Source: JAATGI01 sp036510675 (lineage in GTDB: Bacteria; Pseudomonadota; Alphaproteobacteria; ATCC43930; CGMCC-115725). From it: a DNA stretch of 64,000 bases. Under the pieces are notes generated by a model. The model did no database searches. It saw only the letters and a program-made list of their open reading frames with translations, and had not been told where the DNA came from. Shown here piece after piece: positions 26,506-35,702 of this stretch (position 1 is its first letter; each line of letters starts with the position of its first letter). The position numbers and the translations under genes were made by a program. The stretch spans positions 1 to 64,000 of the forward strand of contig DATCDN010000054.1 in NCBI GenBank assembly GCA_036510675.1, given 5' to 3'.

Positions 26506-29154
26506 ATGATGTGGACCAGGATCAATCGTCCGGGGCCGGCGGATGACGGCCACGCGGACGTGCTGGCGCGGACGATTGCCGACATTGTCGAATTCAGCCG
26601 CCGGCGGGCCGCGTGGATTACCGCCGGATTGCTGCTGCTGACCGTGATCGGCTCGATCTTCGCGGTCCAGCGCCTGCATATCGATACCGACATCGACAAG
26701 CTGATGAGCCCCGATCTGCAATGGCGGCAGCGCGAAGCCGAGATGGAGCACGCCTTTCCTCAGAATGTCGATCTGCTGGTGGTGGTGGTCGATGGCGATA
26801 CACCCGACCGTGCCGAGGATGCCAGCGCCGCGCTGACCGACTATCTCGCCGGCGAAAAAAGCCTTTTCAAAACCGTGCGGCGCGCCGGCGGCGGCGAATT
26901 CTTCGAGCGCGAAGGGCTGCTGTTCCTGTCGCAGGCGGCGATCGAGAAAGTTACCGGGCAGATCATCGCCGCCCAGCCGCTGCTCGGCACGCTCGCCGCC
27001 GATCCCAGCCTGCGCGGGGTGTTCGACGCGCTCGACCTCGCGGCGCAAGGCATAATTCATGGTGCCACCACCGGCGATCTGCTGGACGCGACCTTCAACG
27101 CGGTCGCGGACGCGACCGAGGCGTCGCTGTACGAACGCTATGCGCCGCTGTCGTGGCAGCGCCTGCTCAGCGGCCGGCAGCCGCAGTCCCGCGAATTGCG
27201 CCGCTTCATCCTGACCAAGCCGGCGCTGGATTACACGAAACTTCAGCCGGGGCGGCGGGCAACGCTGGCGGTCCATGCCGCGGCGACGAAGCTAGGCCTG
27301 ACCCCGGACCGCGGCGTGCGCGTGCGCGTCACCGGGCCGGTGGCGCTGTCGGATGCCGAGTTCTCCACCCTGGCGCGCGGCGCCGGTCTCATGAGCGCGT
27401 TGTTGGTCGGCTTCCTGCTGTTGTGGCTGATGCTGGGGCTGCGCTCGCTGCGCCTGGTTCTGGCGGTCGTCGTCACGCTGGTGGTCGGGCTGGTCGCCTG
27501 CGCCGATTTCGCGGTGCTGGCGGTCGGCGCGCTTAATCCGATCTCGGTGGCGTTCGCGGTGCTGTTCGTCGGCATTGCCGTGGATTTCGGTATTCAATTC
27601 TGTCTGCGCTATCGCGACGAGCGTTACCGGCTCGATGATTTCGCCGTTGCCCTGCGCCGCACCGGCGGCGGCATCGGCCGGGCGCTGGCGATCGCGGCGG
27701 CGGCTACCGCCGTCGGATTTTTGTCCTTCGTTCCGACCGACTATACCGGCGTCGCCGATCTCGGCCTGATCGCGGGCTTCGGCATGATGATCGCGCTCAT
27801 TCTCAATCTGACGCTGTTGCCCGCGCTGTTGACGCTCTTGCGCCTCCCTGGCGAGCGGCAGCCCGTCGGCTTCGCCTGGGCGGCGCCGGTCGGCCGCTTC
27901 CTGATCGCGCGGCGCCATTGGGTGCTGGCGGCCACCGGGGCGGCCACCATCGCAGCCGCGGCCGTGCTGCCGGGACTGACCTTCGATTTCAACCCGCTGC
28001 ATTTGCAGAATCCCGGCGAGGAAGCCGTCGCCACCCTCTACGATCTCATGGCCGATCCCGATACCACGCCCTACACCATCGATGTGATGACACCCTCGCC
28101 CGCCGCGGCGGCCACGCTGGCCACCAGGATCGATGAACTGCCCCAGGTGGCGCGCACGGTCACGATCAACAGCTTCATTCCCGGCGATCAGAAGGACAAG
28201 CTCGCGATCGTCGCGGACGCACATCAACTGCTCGATCCGACCCTGTCTCCCGCGACCACCAAGCCCAGCCCGACGCCGACGGAGATGATCGCCGCGATCG
28301 TCAAGACGCGCAACGATGTCCGCACGGTTGCCGCCAAGGGCAATTTCGCGGCCCAGCGTTTGGCATCGGACCTCGATGCGGTGATCAATCGCGGCGTCGG
28401 CGTGCTGCCAGGGCTCGAGGCCAATCTATCGGCGGGAATCGGGCGGCGGCTCAATGAGCTGCGCCTCGCGCTGGGCGCCGAACCCGTGACGTACGACAGC
28501 CTGCCGGCGCAATTGAAAGCCGATTGGGTGACGCCGGATGGCCGCGCCCGCATCGAGGTCTATCCGGCCGGCGATGCGCGCGACAATGCCACGCTGCGTG
28601 CCTTTGCCGCCGCCGTGCGCTCGGTCGCGCCCGACGCGACCGGCTCGCCGATCTCGATTCAGGAATCGGCGCACACCGTGATGCATGCGTTCGTCACCGC
28701 GGCCATCGTGGCGGTCATCGCCATCGCGATTCTCCTGGCCCTCATTCTGCGCCGGCTCGACGATGTGCTGCTGGTGTTGGCGCCATTGCTGCTGGCCGGC
28801 CTGCTGACGCTGGCGACCAGCGTGGTGGCGGGCATGCCGCTGAATTTCGCCAACATCATCGCCCTGCCGCTGCTGCTCGGCATCGGCGTCGCGTTCGATA
28901 TCTATTTCGTCATGCGTTGGCGCGATGGGGTGCGCGACCTCCTCGGGTCGAGCACGGCGCGCGCCATCCTGTTCAGCGCACTGACCACCGGCACGGCATT
29001 CGGCAGCCTGGCGCTGTCGCCGCATCCCGGCACGTCGGAGATGGGGCGCCTGCTGATCCTGGCGCTGGTTTATACGCTGATTTGCACCTTCCTGGTGCTG
29101 CCGGCCCTATTGTCGGCGCTGCGGCGGGTGCCGGAAGCGGGCAATGCGCGCTGA
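26506..29154 (+). CDS. hpnN: Hopanoid transporter HpnN (MMPL/RND family)
   Basis: About 882 residues, an RND-superfamily permease with an N-terminal anchor helix, two large periplasmic loops and two bundles of membrane helices. Typical sequence includes HIDTDIDKLMSPDLQWRQRE at the first loop, AVLFVGIAVDFGIQFCLRYR in the first bundle and LPLLLGIGVAFDIYFVMRWR in the second. HpnN carries hopanoids from the inner to the outer membrane. ATG 26506 or 26509 is chosen because the upstream extension is unlike the family; there is no clear ribosome-binding site. It converges on hpnI with one base between the stop codons. Confidence 0.88.
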   Translation: MMWTRINRPGPADDGHADVLARTIADIVEFSRRRAAWITAGLLLLTVIGSIFAVQRLHIDTDIDKLMSPDLQWRQREAEMEHAFPQNVDLLVVVVDGDTPDRAEDASAALTDYLAGEKSLFKTVRRAGGGEFFEREGLLFLSQAAIEKVTGQIIAAQPLLGTLAADPSLRGVFDALDLAAQGIIHGATTGDLLDATFNAVADATEASLYERYAPLSWQRLLSGRQPQSRELRRFILTKPALDYTKLQPGRRATLAVHAAATKLGLTPDRGVRVRVTGPVALSDAEFSTLARGAGLMSALLVGFLLLWLMLGLRSLRLVLAVVVTLVVGLVACADFAVLAVGALNPISVAFAVLFVGIAVDFGIQFCLRYRDERYRLDDFAVALRRTGGGIGRALAIAAAATAVGFLSFVPTDYTGVADLGLIAGFGMMIALILNLTLLPALLTLLRLPGERQPVGFAWAAPVGRFLIARRHWVLAATGAATIAAAAVLPGLTFDFNPLHLQNPGEEAVATLYDLMADPDTTPYTIDVMTPSPAAAATLATRIDELPQVARTVTINSFIPGDQKDKLAIVADAHQLLDPTLSPATTKPSPTPTEMIAAIVKTRNDVRTVAAKGNFAAQRLASDLDAVINRGVGVLPGLEANLSAGIGRRLNELRLALGAEPVTYDSLPAQLKADWVTPDGRARIEVYPAGDARDNATLRAFAAAVRSVAPDATGSPISIQESAHTVMHAFVTAAIVAVIAIAILLALILRRLDDVLLVLAPLLLAGLLTLATSVVAGMPLNFANIIALPLLLGIGVAFDIYFVMRWRDGVRDLLGSSTARAILFSALTTGTAFGSLALSPHPGTSEMGRLLILALVYTLICTFLVLPALLSALRRVPEAGNAR

Positions 29155-29155
29155 C

Positions 29156-30322
29156 CTAGCGGCTTCCGCCGTCCATCAGGTAACCGCCCGCGCCGACGCG
29201 CAGCCGCTGGCCCCGCCACGCGACGGTGCGGGTGAAAAAGCACGAAACGAATACCCAGAAGGACAGCGCGTCGCGCACCGGCAGCAGCCATGGCGCGGCG
29301 GGCGGCAGGCCCAACTGCGCATCGACCAGGCGGGCGGTCGCGATGCGGCAGATGGCGGTGCAGGTCAGCATCGCGACCGCCGAGGCATCGAACCCCGAAA
29401 CCAAATTCGCCAGCACGCACAGCAGCAGAGGATGCGTGACCAGGGTCCCGGCGAAGCCGGTCGGCGCCAGGGCGCGGACCGTCAGCGCCCAGCGCTTTTC
29501 CTGGCGCAACAACGCGCCGAGTCCCGGCTCGGCGACGATGGTATCGACCAGATAGGGCACCAGCACCACGCGCTGGCCGAGACGCCGGACCGCCGCGCCC
29601 AAGGCGTGGTCGTCCGCAAGCCGGTCGGCGATCGCGGCGAAGCCGCCCGCAGCCTCCAGCGTCGCCCGGCGCAGCGCGATGGTGGCGCCGAAGCAGCCAT
29701 CGCCGATGCCCAGCGCGTCGCCCAGAATCGCCTGCGGCAGAAAAGCATGGTCGATATGGAGCGCCGCCAGCCGCGCCCACAGGCCCGTCGCCGGCCGGCC
29801 GCGATAGAGACAGGTCGCCAGCCCGACGCCCGGTTGCGCCAGCGCCGCCACCAGGGTGGCGATATAGTCGGGGCCCACCCGAATATCCGCATCGGCCATG
29901 ACCAGGATGTCGTGCCGCGCCGCGGGCAGCATCGCCTTGAGATTGGCAACCTTGCGGTTGCCCGATGGCCAGTCGGCCGGCCAATCCGAATGGACCACCA
30001 GGCCGATATCGGCGGCGGGAAATTCGCGGATCAGACGTTCGACCTGCGCGATCGCCGGATCGCGCGGGTTCTGCACGCCAAAGACGAGTTGATAGGCGGG
30101 ATAATGCTGGCGGCAGAACGAGCGCAGGTTCTGGTAAAGCTCGGGATCGTCGCCGCACAGCGGCTTCAGCACGGTGACCGCCGGCTGGAGGCCGCGAGCC
30201 GCTGGTTTGCGGCGGACGAAGCTGCGCACCGCGAACGGCGCGGCCAGCAGATAAACTGTCCCTGCCGCCGCGCAAGCAAGCAACATGTTGGACAACAACA
30301 TCAGAAGCGAATCGGATATCAT
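29156..30322 (-). CDS. hpnI: Hopanoid biosynthesis glycosyltransferase HpnI-like
   Basis: 388 residues, family 2 glycosyltransferase of the ceramide glucosyltransferase type. The nucleotide-sugar motif MADADIRVG lies near 142, DDHALGAAVRR supplies the later acidic motif and RQEKRW near 274 is the QxxRW motif. Membrane helices are at both ends. HpnI adds N-acetylglucosamine to bacteriohopanetetrol in the route to its cyclitol ether. Neighbouring hpnN, hpnM and hpnH support the call. Confidence 0.85.
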   Translation of the reverse strand: MISDSLLMLLSNMLLACAAAGTVYLLAAPFAVRSFVRRKPAARGLQPAVTVLKPLCGDDPELYQNLRSFCRQHYPAYQLVFGVQNPRDPAIAQVERLIREFPAADIGLVVHSDWPADWPSGNRKVANLKAMLPAARHDILVMADADIRVGPDYIATLVAALAQPGVGLATCLYRGRPATGLWARLAALHIDHAFLPQAILGDALGIGDGCFGATIALRRATLEAAGGFAAIADRLADDHALGAAVRRLGQRVVLVPYLVDTIVAEPGLGALLRQEKRWALTVRALAPTGFAGTLVTHPLLLCVLANLVSGFDASAVAMLTCTAICRIATARLVDAQLGLPPAAPWLLPVRDALSFWVFVSCFFTRTVAWRGQRLRVGAGGYLMDGGSR

Positions 30323-30478
30323 GCGTGCGGTCGGGTATCTCTCTATGGGCGTCGCCCGAATCTTGCACCGTTGCGAGCGGAATTGCCACCCCTGCCGCGA
30401 AATTGCCGTTGCAATTCCTTAGGGGCGCCGTCAACCATTTCAGGGTAAACTCGCTGCACCGGAATTTCCTATTCGAGG

Positions 30479-31297
30479 ATGCCGATTTTGAAGCGCTATC
30501 TATTCGTGCTGTTGTTGGGTTCGATCTTGGCGATGTCGAGCGGCCTCGCCTGGGCACAGGCCGAAGACGACATGAACGACCCGCTGGAGCCGATGAACCG
30601 GGTGTTCTTCGACTTCGACATGTTCCTCGACCGGATCCTCCTGAAACCCGTGGCACAGGTCTATGTCGCGGTGGTGCCGACACCGGGGCGCCACGCGGTG
30701 CACCATGTGCTGGCCAACATGAATGAGCCGATCATCTTCGCCAACAATATGCTGCAGGGCCAATTCCACCGTGCCGACATCACGGTCGGACGCTTCCTGT
30801 TGAACAGCACATTCGGATTGGCGGGTATTTTCGACTGGGCCAGCGTCAGCGGCCTGCCCAAACAGAACGGCGATTTCGGTCAGACGCTCTATGCCTGGGG
30901 CATCGATTCCGGCCCCTATCTGTTCCTGCCGATCCTCGGTCCGAGCAATCCGCGCGATGCGATCGGCTTTGGCGTGGACAGCTATGCCGACCCGATCGGT
31001 TATGCGTTCTGGAACGCCGGCGGCCTGCGCTGGGCCAATTGGGCCCGGTACGGCGTCGATGCGACCGATTCCCGCTCGCAGGAACTCGACACGCTCGACG
31101 AATTACAGCGCACCACGATCGACTTTTATGCCGCGATCCGCAGTCTGTCGCGCCAGCAGCGGGCCATCGAACTGCGCCACGGCGAGCCGGCGCCCTTGCC
31201 GAAGCTGGATTCGCTCTATGGGCCAAACTCGGCCGTCAAGCCGCAGGCCGCAAATCAAGGCAAAGCCGGCCCCGTGCAACCGGCGACGGCTCAATAA
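30479..31297 (+). CDS. mlaA: MlaA/VacJ family outer-membrane lipid-trafficking protein
   Basis: About 272 residues. Family motifs are clear: NDPLEPMNRVFFDFDMFLDR, then NNMLQGQ, GRFLLNSTFG, DFGQTLYAWG and YLFLPILGPSNPRDA. MlaA removes mislocalised phospholipid from the outer membrane. The signal peptide (KRYLFVLLLGSILAMSSGL) ends at AWAQA with no cysteine, so the usual lipid anchor seems absent. The ATG at 30479 abuts GAGG; a TTG at 30488 is nine bases after that GAGG and may be the real start. Divergent from hpnI and convergent with hpnM. Confidence 0.88.
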   Translation: MPILKRYLFVLLLGSILAMSSGLAWAQAEDDMNDPLEPMNRVFFDFDMFLDRILLKPVAQVYVAVVPTPGRHAVHHVLANMNEPIIFANNMLQGQFHRADITVGRFLLNSTFGLAGIFDWASVSGLPKQNGDFGQTLYAWGIDSGPYLFLPILGPSNPRDAIGFGVDSYADPIGYAFWNAGGLRWANWARYGVDATDSRSQELDTLDELQRTTIDFYAAIRSLSRQQRAIELRHGEPAPLPKLDSLYGPNSAVKPQAANQGKAGPVQPATAQ

Positions 31298-31312
31298 GAC
31301 CAGTCTAAGCGT

Positions 31313-31930
31313 TCAGCCGCGATCCTCGGCGGCTTTTTTGCGGAGCGCATCGACGAGGGCCGGCGCGCCGCCGCGACTGAGGACCGCCGAGAATTCCGAG
31401 CGCCGCGTCGCCAACTCGCTGATGGTGCCGCTGAGATAGACGTCTTCGATCTTCCAGCCGCCGGCTTCCGCCTTCATCAGATAGTCGAGTTGCACCGGGC
31501 TATCATCCACCCGGATCAGCTTGCTGTGGACGATGACGCCGTCCCGGGTCGCGGTCACCGCGGCATCGACGTCGAAGCGCTCCCCCCCATCATGGGTGAA
31601 TCGGCCGGCATAGGTGGCGGCACTGAAATTGCCGAACGCCGTCACCAGCTCGGACTGCTGCTGTGGCGGAATGCTGCTCCAGCGCGGACCAACCGCGAGA
31701 CGGGTCATTTGCGGCAGGTCGAACGCATTCCTGATTGCGCCTTCTAGCCGGTCGCGCCGCCCGGTGAAGCCCAAGGCCGGGCCACTCTTCATCGTCGCTG
31801 ACAAGGTGTCATAGAAGCCGCGAATCGTGGTCACGGCCTGCGCCGGCGGCGTCGCGGCGAGCGCGAAAGGGGTCGAGACGGCGAGTGCCGCGACCAGCCC
31901 CATCTGAATCATCCAATGACGCGAAATCAT
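31313..31930 (-). CDS. hpnM: HpnM, MlaC/Ttg2D-family periplasmic lipid-binding protein
   Basis: 205 residues. Signal peptide (MISRHWMIQMGLVAALAVST, cleavage near ALA/AT), then the MlaC fold: IRGFYDTLSATMKSG, FDLPQMTRLAVGPRW, VIVHSKLIRVD and WKIEDVYLSG. This family carries lipids across the periplasm; the hopanoid-linked branch is called HpnM. It reads against mlaA and divergently from ispH. Confidence 0.85.
   Translation of the reverse strand: MISRHWMIQMGLVAALAVSTPFALAATPPAQAVTTIRGFYDTLSATMKSGPALGFTGRRDRLEGAIRNAFDLPQMTRLAVGPRWSSIPPQQQSELVTAFGNFSAATYAGRFTHDGGERFDVDAAVTATRDGVIVHSKLIRVDDSPVQLDYLMKAEAGGWKIEDVYLSGTISELATRRSEFSAVLSRGGAPALVDALRKKAAEDRG
31315..31339 (+). terminator. Intrinsic terminator of mlaA, inside the 3' end of hpnM
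   Basis: Stem AGCCGC (31315-31320), eight-base loop, GCGGCT (31329-31334), running into a six-T tract (31334-31339). It lies 18 bp after the mlaA stop and overlaps the last codons of the convergent hpnM. Confidence 0.7.
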
Positions 31931-32135
31931 ACGACGCGCACCCCTTCCCGGCCATTGCGGGTGGTATCCTGGCCGCTGCCGACCATATGGGGAGCCACCC
32001 CGCCAATTCCATCCGTCAAATGCGGCGATACCCCATGCCGGCGATTCGCTCTGCCATGCAAGGGATAGGAAGAGGCTTACAATGCCCGGTCCGATTGCTA
32101 TTTATGATGCGATTTTCGGTTCGGGGGTTCGGTAA

Positions 32136-32152
32136 TGATCGGTATATGATCA
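32136..32152 (+). promoter_or_regulatory. Candidate -10 and dyad upstream of ispH
   Basis: The inverted repeat TGATC-N7-GATCA spans 32136-32152 and contains a TATGAT hexamer (32145-32150), 29 bp before the ispH start. There is no good -35 at 17 bp, so an activator or another sigma factor would be needed. Confidence 0.3.
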
Positions 32153-32178
32153 TCGGAATTAATACAGGAGATATGTCG

Positions 32179-33105
32179 ATGCGGGTAGTTTTGGCCCAGC
32201 CCCGCGGCTTTTGCGCCGGCGTGGAACGCGCCATCGAAATCGTCGAGCGGGCCATCGACAAATACGGCCCGCCGATCTATGTCCGTCACGAAATCGTGCA
32301 CAACCGCCATGTCGTGGAGCGGCTGCGCGCCAAGGGCGCGGTGTTCGTCGACGATCTCGACACGATTCCGCCCGGCAGCGTCACCATTTTCAGCGCCCAT
32401 GGCGTGTCGAGCGCGGTGGAGCGAGAGGCTGCCGGCCGCGATCTGCCGGTCATCGACGCCACCTGCCCGCTCGTCTCCAAGGTTCATAACGAGGGCCAGC
32501 GCTATGCCAATCAGGGCCGCGAGATCATCCTGATCGGCCATGCCGGGCACCCCGAGATCGAGGGAACGATGGGCCGCATCGACGGCAAGGTTCATCTGAT
32601 CTCGACCGCCGCCGAGGTCGCGACTCTCGCCGTCGCCACGCCGGCGCGGCTCGCCTATATCACCCAGACGACGCTCAGCGTCGATGACACGCGCGCCGTG
32701 ATCGACGCCCTGCGCTCGCGATTTCCCAACATTGTCGGACCCGACACCAAGGACATCTGCTACGCCACTCAAAACCGCCAGCACGCCGTCCGCGACCTCG
32801 CCGGCACGGTCCAGGTCGTGCTGGTGGTGGGCTCGGCGAACAGCTCGAACTCCAACCGCTTGCGAGAGATCGCCGAGGAACAGGGCATCGCGGCATATCT
32901 CGTCGCCGATGCCGACTCCCTGGACCCGGCATGGCTCAACGGTGTCGAGTCGATTGGCATTACGGCAGGTGCCTCCGCCCCCGAAGAACTGGTCCAGGGT
33001 CTGATCGACCGGCTGCGTCAATTTGGCGAGGTCCAGGTCGAGCCGCTGGCCGGTATCACGGAGAATGTTCGGTTTCGCATCCCCGCTGAACTCGCCGACG
33101 CCTGA
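32179..33105 (+). CDS. ispH: 4-hydroxy-3-methylbut-2-enyl diphosphate reductase IspH
   Basis: 308 residues. The three cysteines of the [4Fe-4S] cluster are C12 (RGFCAGV), C96 (DATCPLV) and C194 (DICYATQNRQ); HEIVHN and the SANSSNSNRL segment complete the family pattern. IspH makes IPP and DMAPP in the last step of the MEP pathway, the precursor supply for hopanoids. ATG 32179 has AGGAG eight bases upstream; the ATG at 32173 is too close to it. It lies 12 bp before hpnH. Confidence 0.96.
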   Translation: MRVVLAQPRGFCAGVERAIEIVERAIDKYGPPIYVRHEIVHNRHVVERLRAKGAVFVDDLDTIPPGSVTIFSAHGVSSAVEREAAGRDLPVIDATCPLVSKVHNEGQRYANQGREIILIGHAGHPEIEGTMGRIDGKVHLISTAAEVATLAVATPARLAYITQTTLSVDDTRAVIDALRSRFPNIVGPDTKDICYATQNRQHAVRDLAGTVQVVLVVGSANSSNSNRLREIAEEQGIAAYLVADADSLDPAWLNGVESIGITAGASAPEELVQGLIDRLRQFGEVQVEPLAGITENVRFRIPAELADA

Positions 33106-33117
33106 GGAGAGCTGAAT

Positions 33118-34269
33118 TTGGCCGTCCCCCTTCATCAAGTCGCGCGCGTCGGCGCCTATGTCCTGAAACAGCGCCTCAAGGGCGTCGAACGCTACCCGCT
33201 TGTGTTGATGCTGGAGCCGCTGTTTCGCTGCAACCTCGCCTGCGCCGGCTGCGGCAAGATCGATTATCCCGACGCTATTCTGAACCGCCGGCTATCGGTG
33301 GCGGAATGCCTCGAGGCGGTCGATGAATGCGGCGCGCCCGTCGTGTCGATACCGGGCGGGGAGCCGCTATTGCACCGCGAGATCGGCGAGATCGTCGCCG
33401 GCATCATCGCGCGCAAGAAATTCGTCTATCTGTGCACGAATGCGCTATTGATGGACAAGAAGCTCGATCTGTTCACCCCGTCGCCCTACCTGACCTTTTC
33501 GGTCCATCTCGACGGGCTGGAGGAGGAGCATGACAAGGCGGTCAGCCAGCAGGGCGTATTCAAGCGCGCCGTGGCGGCGATAAAATCCGCTAAAGCCAAA
33601 GGCTTTCAGGTCAACATTAACGCAACGATTTACGACGGAATGAAGCCCGAACGGGTCGCCGCCTTCCTCGATTTCGCCAGCAACGACCTCGGTGTTAACG
33701 GCATCACCATCTCGCCCGGCTACGCCTATGAGCGCGCACCCGATCAGCAGCATTTCCTGTCGCGTCACAAGACCAAGGAACTGTTCCGCGACGTGTTCCG
33801 CCTCGGCAAGGGCAAGAAGTGGAAATTCAGCCAGTCCGCACTGTTCTTCGACTTCCTCGCCGGTAATCAGGAATATCACTGCACGCCATGGGGCAATCCA
33901 ACCCGCAACGTGTTCGGCTGGCAGCGCCCCTGCTATCTCCTCGGCGAAGGCTACGCCAAGAGCTTCGGCGAGCTGATGGCGACCACCGAATGGGATAAAT
34001 ACGGCACCGGCAATTACGAGAAATGCGCCAATTGCATGGTCCATTGCGGCTATGAGCCGACTGCGGCCGACGATGCCGTTCGGCATCCGCTGAAGGCGCT
34101 GATGGTCAAGTTGCGCGGCCCCCGGACCGAGGGGCCGATGGCGCCGGAGATCGCGCTCGACAAGCAGCGCCCGGCGGAATTCGTGTTCTCACGCCATGTC
34201 GAGGACACGATGGCGGCCATTGCCCACGACCGCGCCGCCGCCCCCGGCCGCCCAACGGCGGCGGAGTAG
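33118..34269 (+). CDS. hpnH: Adenosylhopane synthase HpnH (radical SAM)
   Basis: 383 residues from TTG 33118 with GAGGAGA upstream. The radical-SAM cluster is C38-x3-C42-x2-C45 (RCNLACAGCGKIDY), followed by VSIPGGEPLLH and FSVHLDGLEEEHD. C-terminal cysteines (KCANCMVHCGYEP) belong to the DUF3463 domain characteristic of HpnH. It joins 5'-deoxyadenosine to a C30 hopene, the first step to extended hopanoids. The squalene-hopene cyclase gene is not in this window. Confidence 0.95.
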   Translation: MAVPLHQVARVGAYVLKQRLKGVERYPLVLMLEPLFRCNLACAGCGKIDYPDAILNRRLSVAECLEAVDECGAPVVSIPGGEPLLHREIGEIVAGIIARKKFVYLCTNALLMDKKLDLFTPSPYLTFSVHLDGLEEEHDKAVSQQGVFKRAVAAIKSAKAKGFQVNINATIYDGMKPERVAAFLDFASNDLGVNGITISPGYAYERAPDQQHFLSRHKTKELFRDVFRLGKGKKWKFSQSALFFDFLAGNQEYHCTPWGNPTRNVFGWQRPCYLLGEGYAKSFGELMATTEWDKYGTGNYEKCANCMVHCGYEPTAADDAVRHPLKALMVKLRGPRTEGPMAPEIALDKQRPAEFVFSRHVEDTMAAIAHDRAAAPGRPTAAE

Positions 34270-34272
34270 CGC

Positions 34273-35457
34273 CTACCCCCGGCCCAGCATCTCCCCGATC
34301 CGGCCCATCGCGGTCTTGATCTGGTCGAGACTGGCGGCATAGGAGAAGCGCAAATAGCCGTTGCCATGCTCGCCGAAGCTGGTACCGGAGACGGTGGCGA
34401 TGCCCGCCTCCTCCAGCAGCCGCGATTGCAGCGTGCGCGAATCCATTCCGGTGCCTTCGATATTCGGGAATGCATAGAACGCGCCGCCGGGATTGGCGCA
34501 GCGGAAGCCGGGCAGCGCGTTGAGCGCCGGAATGATATAGGCGCGGCGCTCGGCGAAGGCCGCGACCATGCGATCGACCGGCGCGCGCGGGCCTTCTAGG
34601 GCCGCGATCCCGGCATACTGGGCCGCCGCGTTGACGCAGGAATGATTGTTGATGGCGAGCCGCTCGGCATAGGGAAACAGCGCCTCCGGCCAGACGCCAT
34701 AGCCGAGCCGCCAGCCGGTCATCGCATAGGTCTTGCTCCAGCCGTCGAGCAGGATGACGCGGTCGGCGATCTCGGGATAGCTCAGCAGGCTGACATGGGC
34801 TTGGCCATCATACAGCATCTCGCCATAAATCTCGTCGGACAGGATCGCGACCTGGGGGTAACGGGCGAGGCCGGCAACGAGCCGATCCATTTCCGCTTTG
34901 GGCACGATGCCGCCGGTGGGGTTGGCCGGGCTGTTGACGATCAGCAGTCGCGTGCGCGGCGTAATGAGGGCCAGCACCTCGTCGGCGCTGAAGGAAAAGC
35001 CCTTCGCTTCGTGCAAGGCCATGGGCACCGGTTTGGCGCCGGAAAAGCGGATGACGCTTTCATAGATCGGGAAGCCGGGATTGGGATAGACGATCTCGGC
35101 GCCCGGCTCACCAAACATCATGATGGCGAAGAACATCGTCACCTTGCCGCCCGGCACCACCAGCACGCGCTCGGGCGACACCGTGACCCCGTGGCGGCGG
35201 TGAAGGTCGGCAGCCACCGCTTCGCGCAGCGGCAGGATGCCGTTCGCCGGGGTGTAGCCGTGATGGCCGTCGGCCAACGCCTTCCGCCCCGCCTCGACGA
35301 TATGGGGTGGGGTCGGGAAATCGGGCTGGCCGATGCCGAGATTGATGATGTCGCGACCCGCGCGTTGCAAGGCGGCGGCGCGCGCCAGAACCTCGAACGC
35401 GGATTCGGTGCCGAGTTGGCTCATCCGCCCGGACATATGCAATTGCGGGGCTGGCAT
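34273..35457 (-). CDS. PLP-dependent class I/II aminotransferase
   Basis: 394 residues, AspC/AatA-like fold I aminotransferase. IINLGIGQPDFPTPPHIVEA at the start, NSPANPTGG, SDEIYGEML and the PLP lysine in DGWSKTYAMTGWRLGY (near 241), with the late Arg in GYLRFSYA. ATG 35457 is chosen with GAGGGA upstream; a longer reading frame runs into tRNA-His and is not credible. Substrate is likely a branched-chain, aromatic or aspartate-type amino acid. Confidence 0.9.
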   Translation of the reverse strand: MPAPQLHMSGRMSQLGTESAFEVLARAAALQRAGRDIINLGIGQPDFPTPPHIVEAGRKALADGHHGYTPANGILPLREAVAADLHRRHGVTVSPERVLVVPGGKVTMFFAIMMFGEPGAEIVYPNPGFPIYESVIRFSGAKPVPMALHEAKGFSFSADEVLALITPRTRLLIVNSPANPTGGIVPKAEMDRLVAGLARYPQVAILSDEIYGEMLYDGQAHVSLLSYPEIADRVILLDGWSKTYAMTGWRLGYGVWPEALFPYAERLAINNHSCVNAAAQYAGIAALEGPRAPVDRMVAAFAERRAYIIPALNALPGFRCANPGGAFYAFPNIEGTGMDSRTLQSRLLEEAGIATVSGTSFGEHGNGYLRFSYAASLDQIKTAMGRIGEMLGRG

Positions 35458-35480
35458 CCTGTCTTTCCCTCGGGGAGAAA

Positions 35481-35558
35481 TGGGGCGAGTGACCGGATTC
35501 GAACCGGCGACATCCAGAATCACAATCTGGCGCTCTAACCAACTGAGCTACACCCGCC
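35481..35558 (-). tRNA. tRNA-His (anticodon GTG)
   Basis: Minus-strand cloverleaf: acceptor GCGGGTG/CACTCGC with one G-T pair, D arm TAGCTCAGTTGGTTAGAGC, anticodon arm CCAGATTGTGATTCTGG with GTG at 35523-35521, T arm GCCGGTTCGAATCCGGT. An extra G at 35558 opposite discriminator C (35484) is the G-1 of histidine tRNAs. The 3' CCA is encoded (35483-35481). Confidence 0.97.
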
Positions 35559-35569
35559 ACCGCGCCGCT

Positions 35570-35598
35570 CCACTACGCCTTGCGCCCCCCGGCGTCAA
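35570..35598 (-). promoter_or_regulatory. Candidate promoter of tRNA-His
   Basis: Minus strand TTGACG (35598-35593), 17-base spacer, TAGTGG (35575-35570), 11 bp before the tRNA. The -35 and spacing are good, the -10 weak. Confidence 0.35.
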
Positions 35599-35702
35599 GG
35601 AAGCTTGTGCCTGAACGATGCCTGAACGCTCAAAAGATGACGCGGTGATGTTGCCATGTCCGGCAGAAGACCGTACAATGACAATCACCATCAGGGTCCA
35701 TC

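Noticed and set aside
28426..29025. Minus-strand open frame rich in Arg, Gln and Asp inside hpnN
   Set aside because: Shadow of the transporter; no start context or domain.
35458..35523. Upstream extension of the aminotransferase to 35523
   Set aside because: It would translate through tRNA-His; ATG 35457 with an upstream GAGGGA is sufficient.
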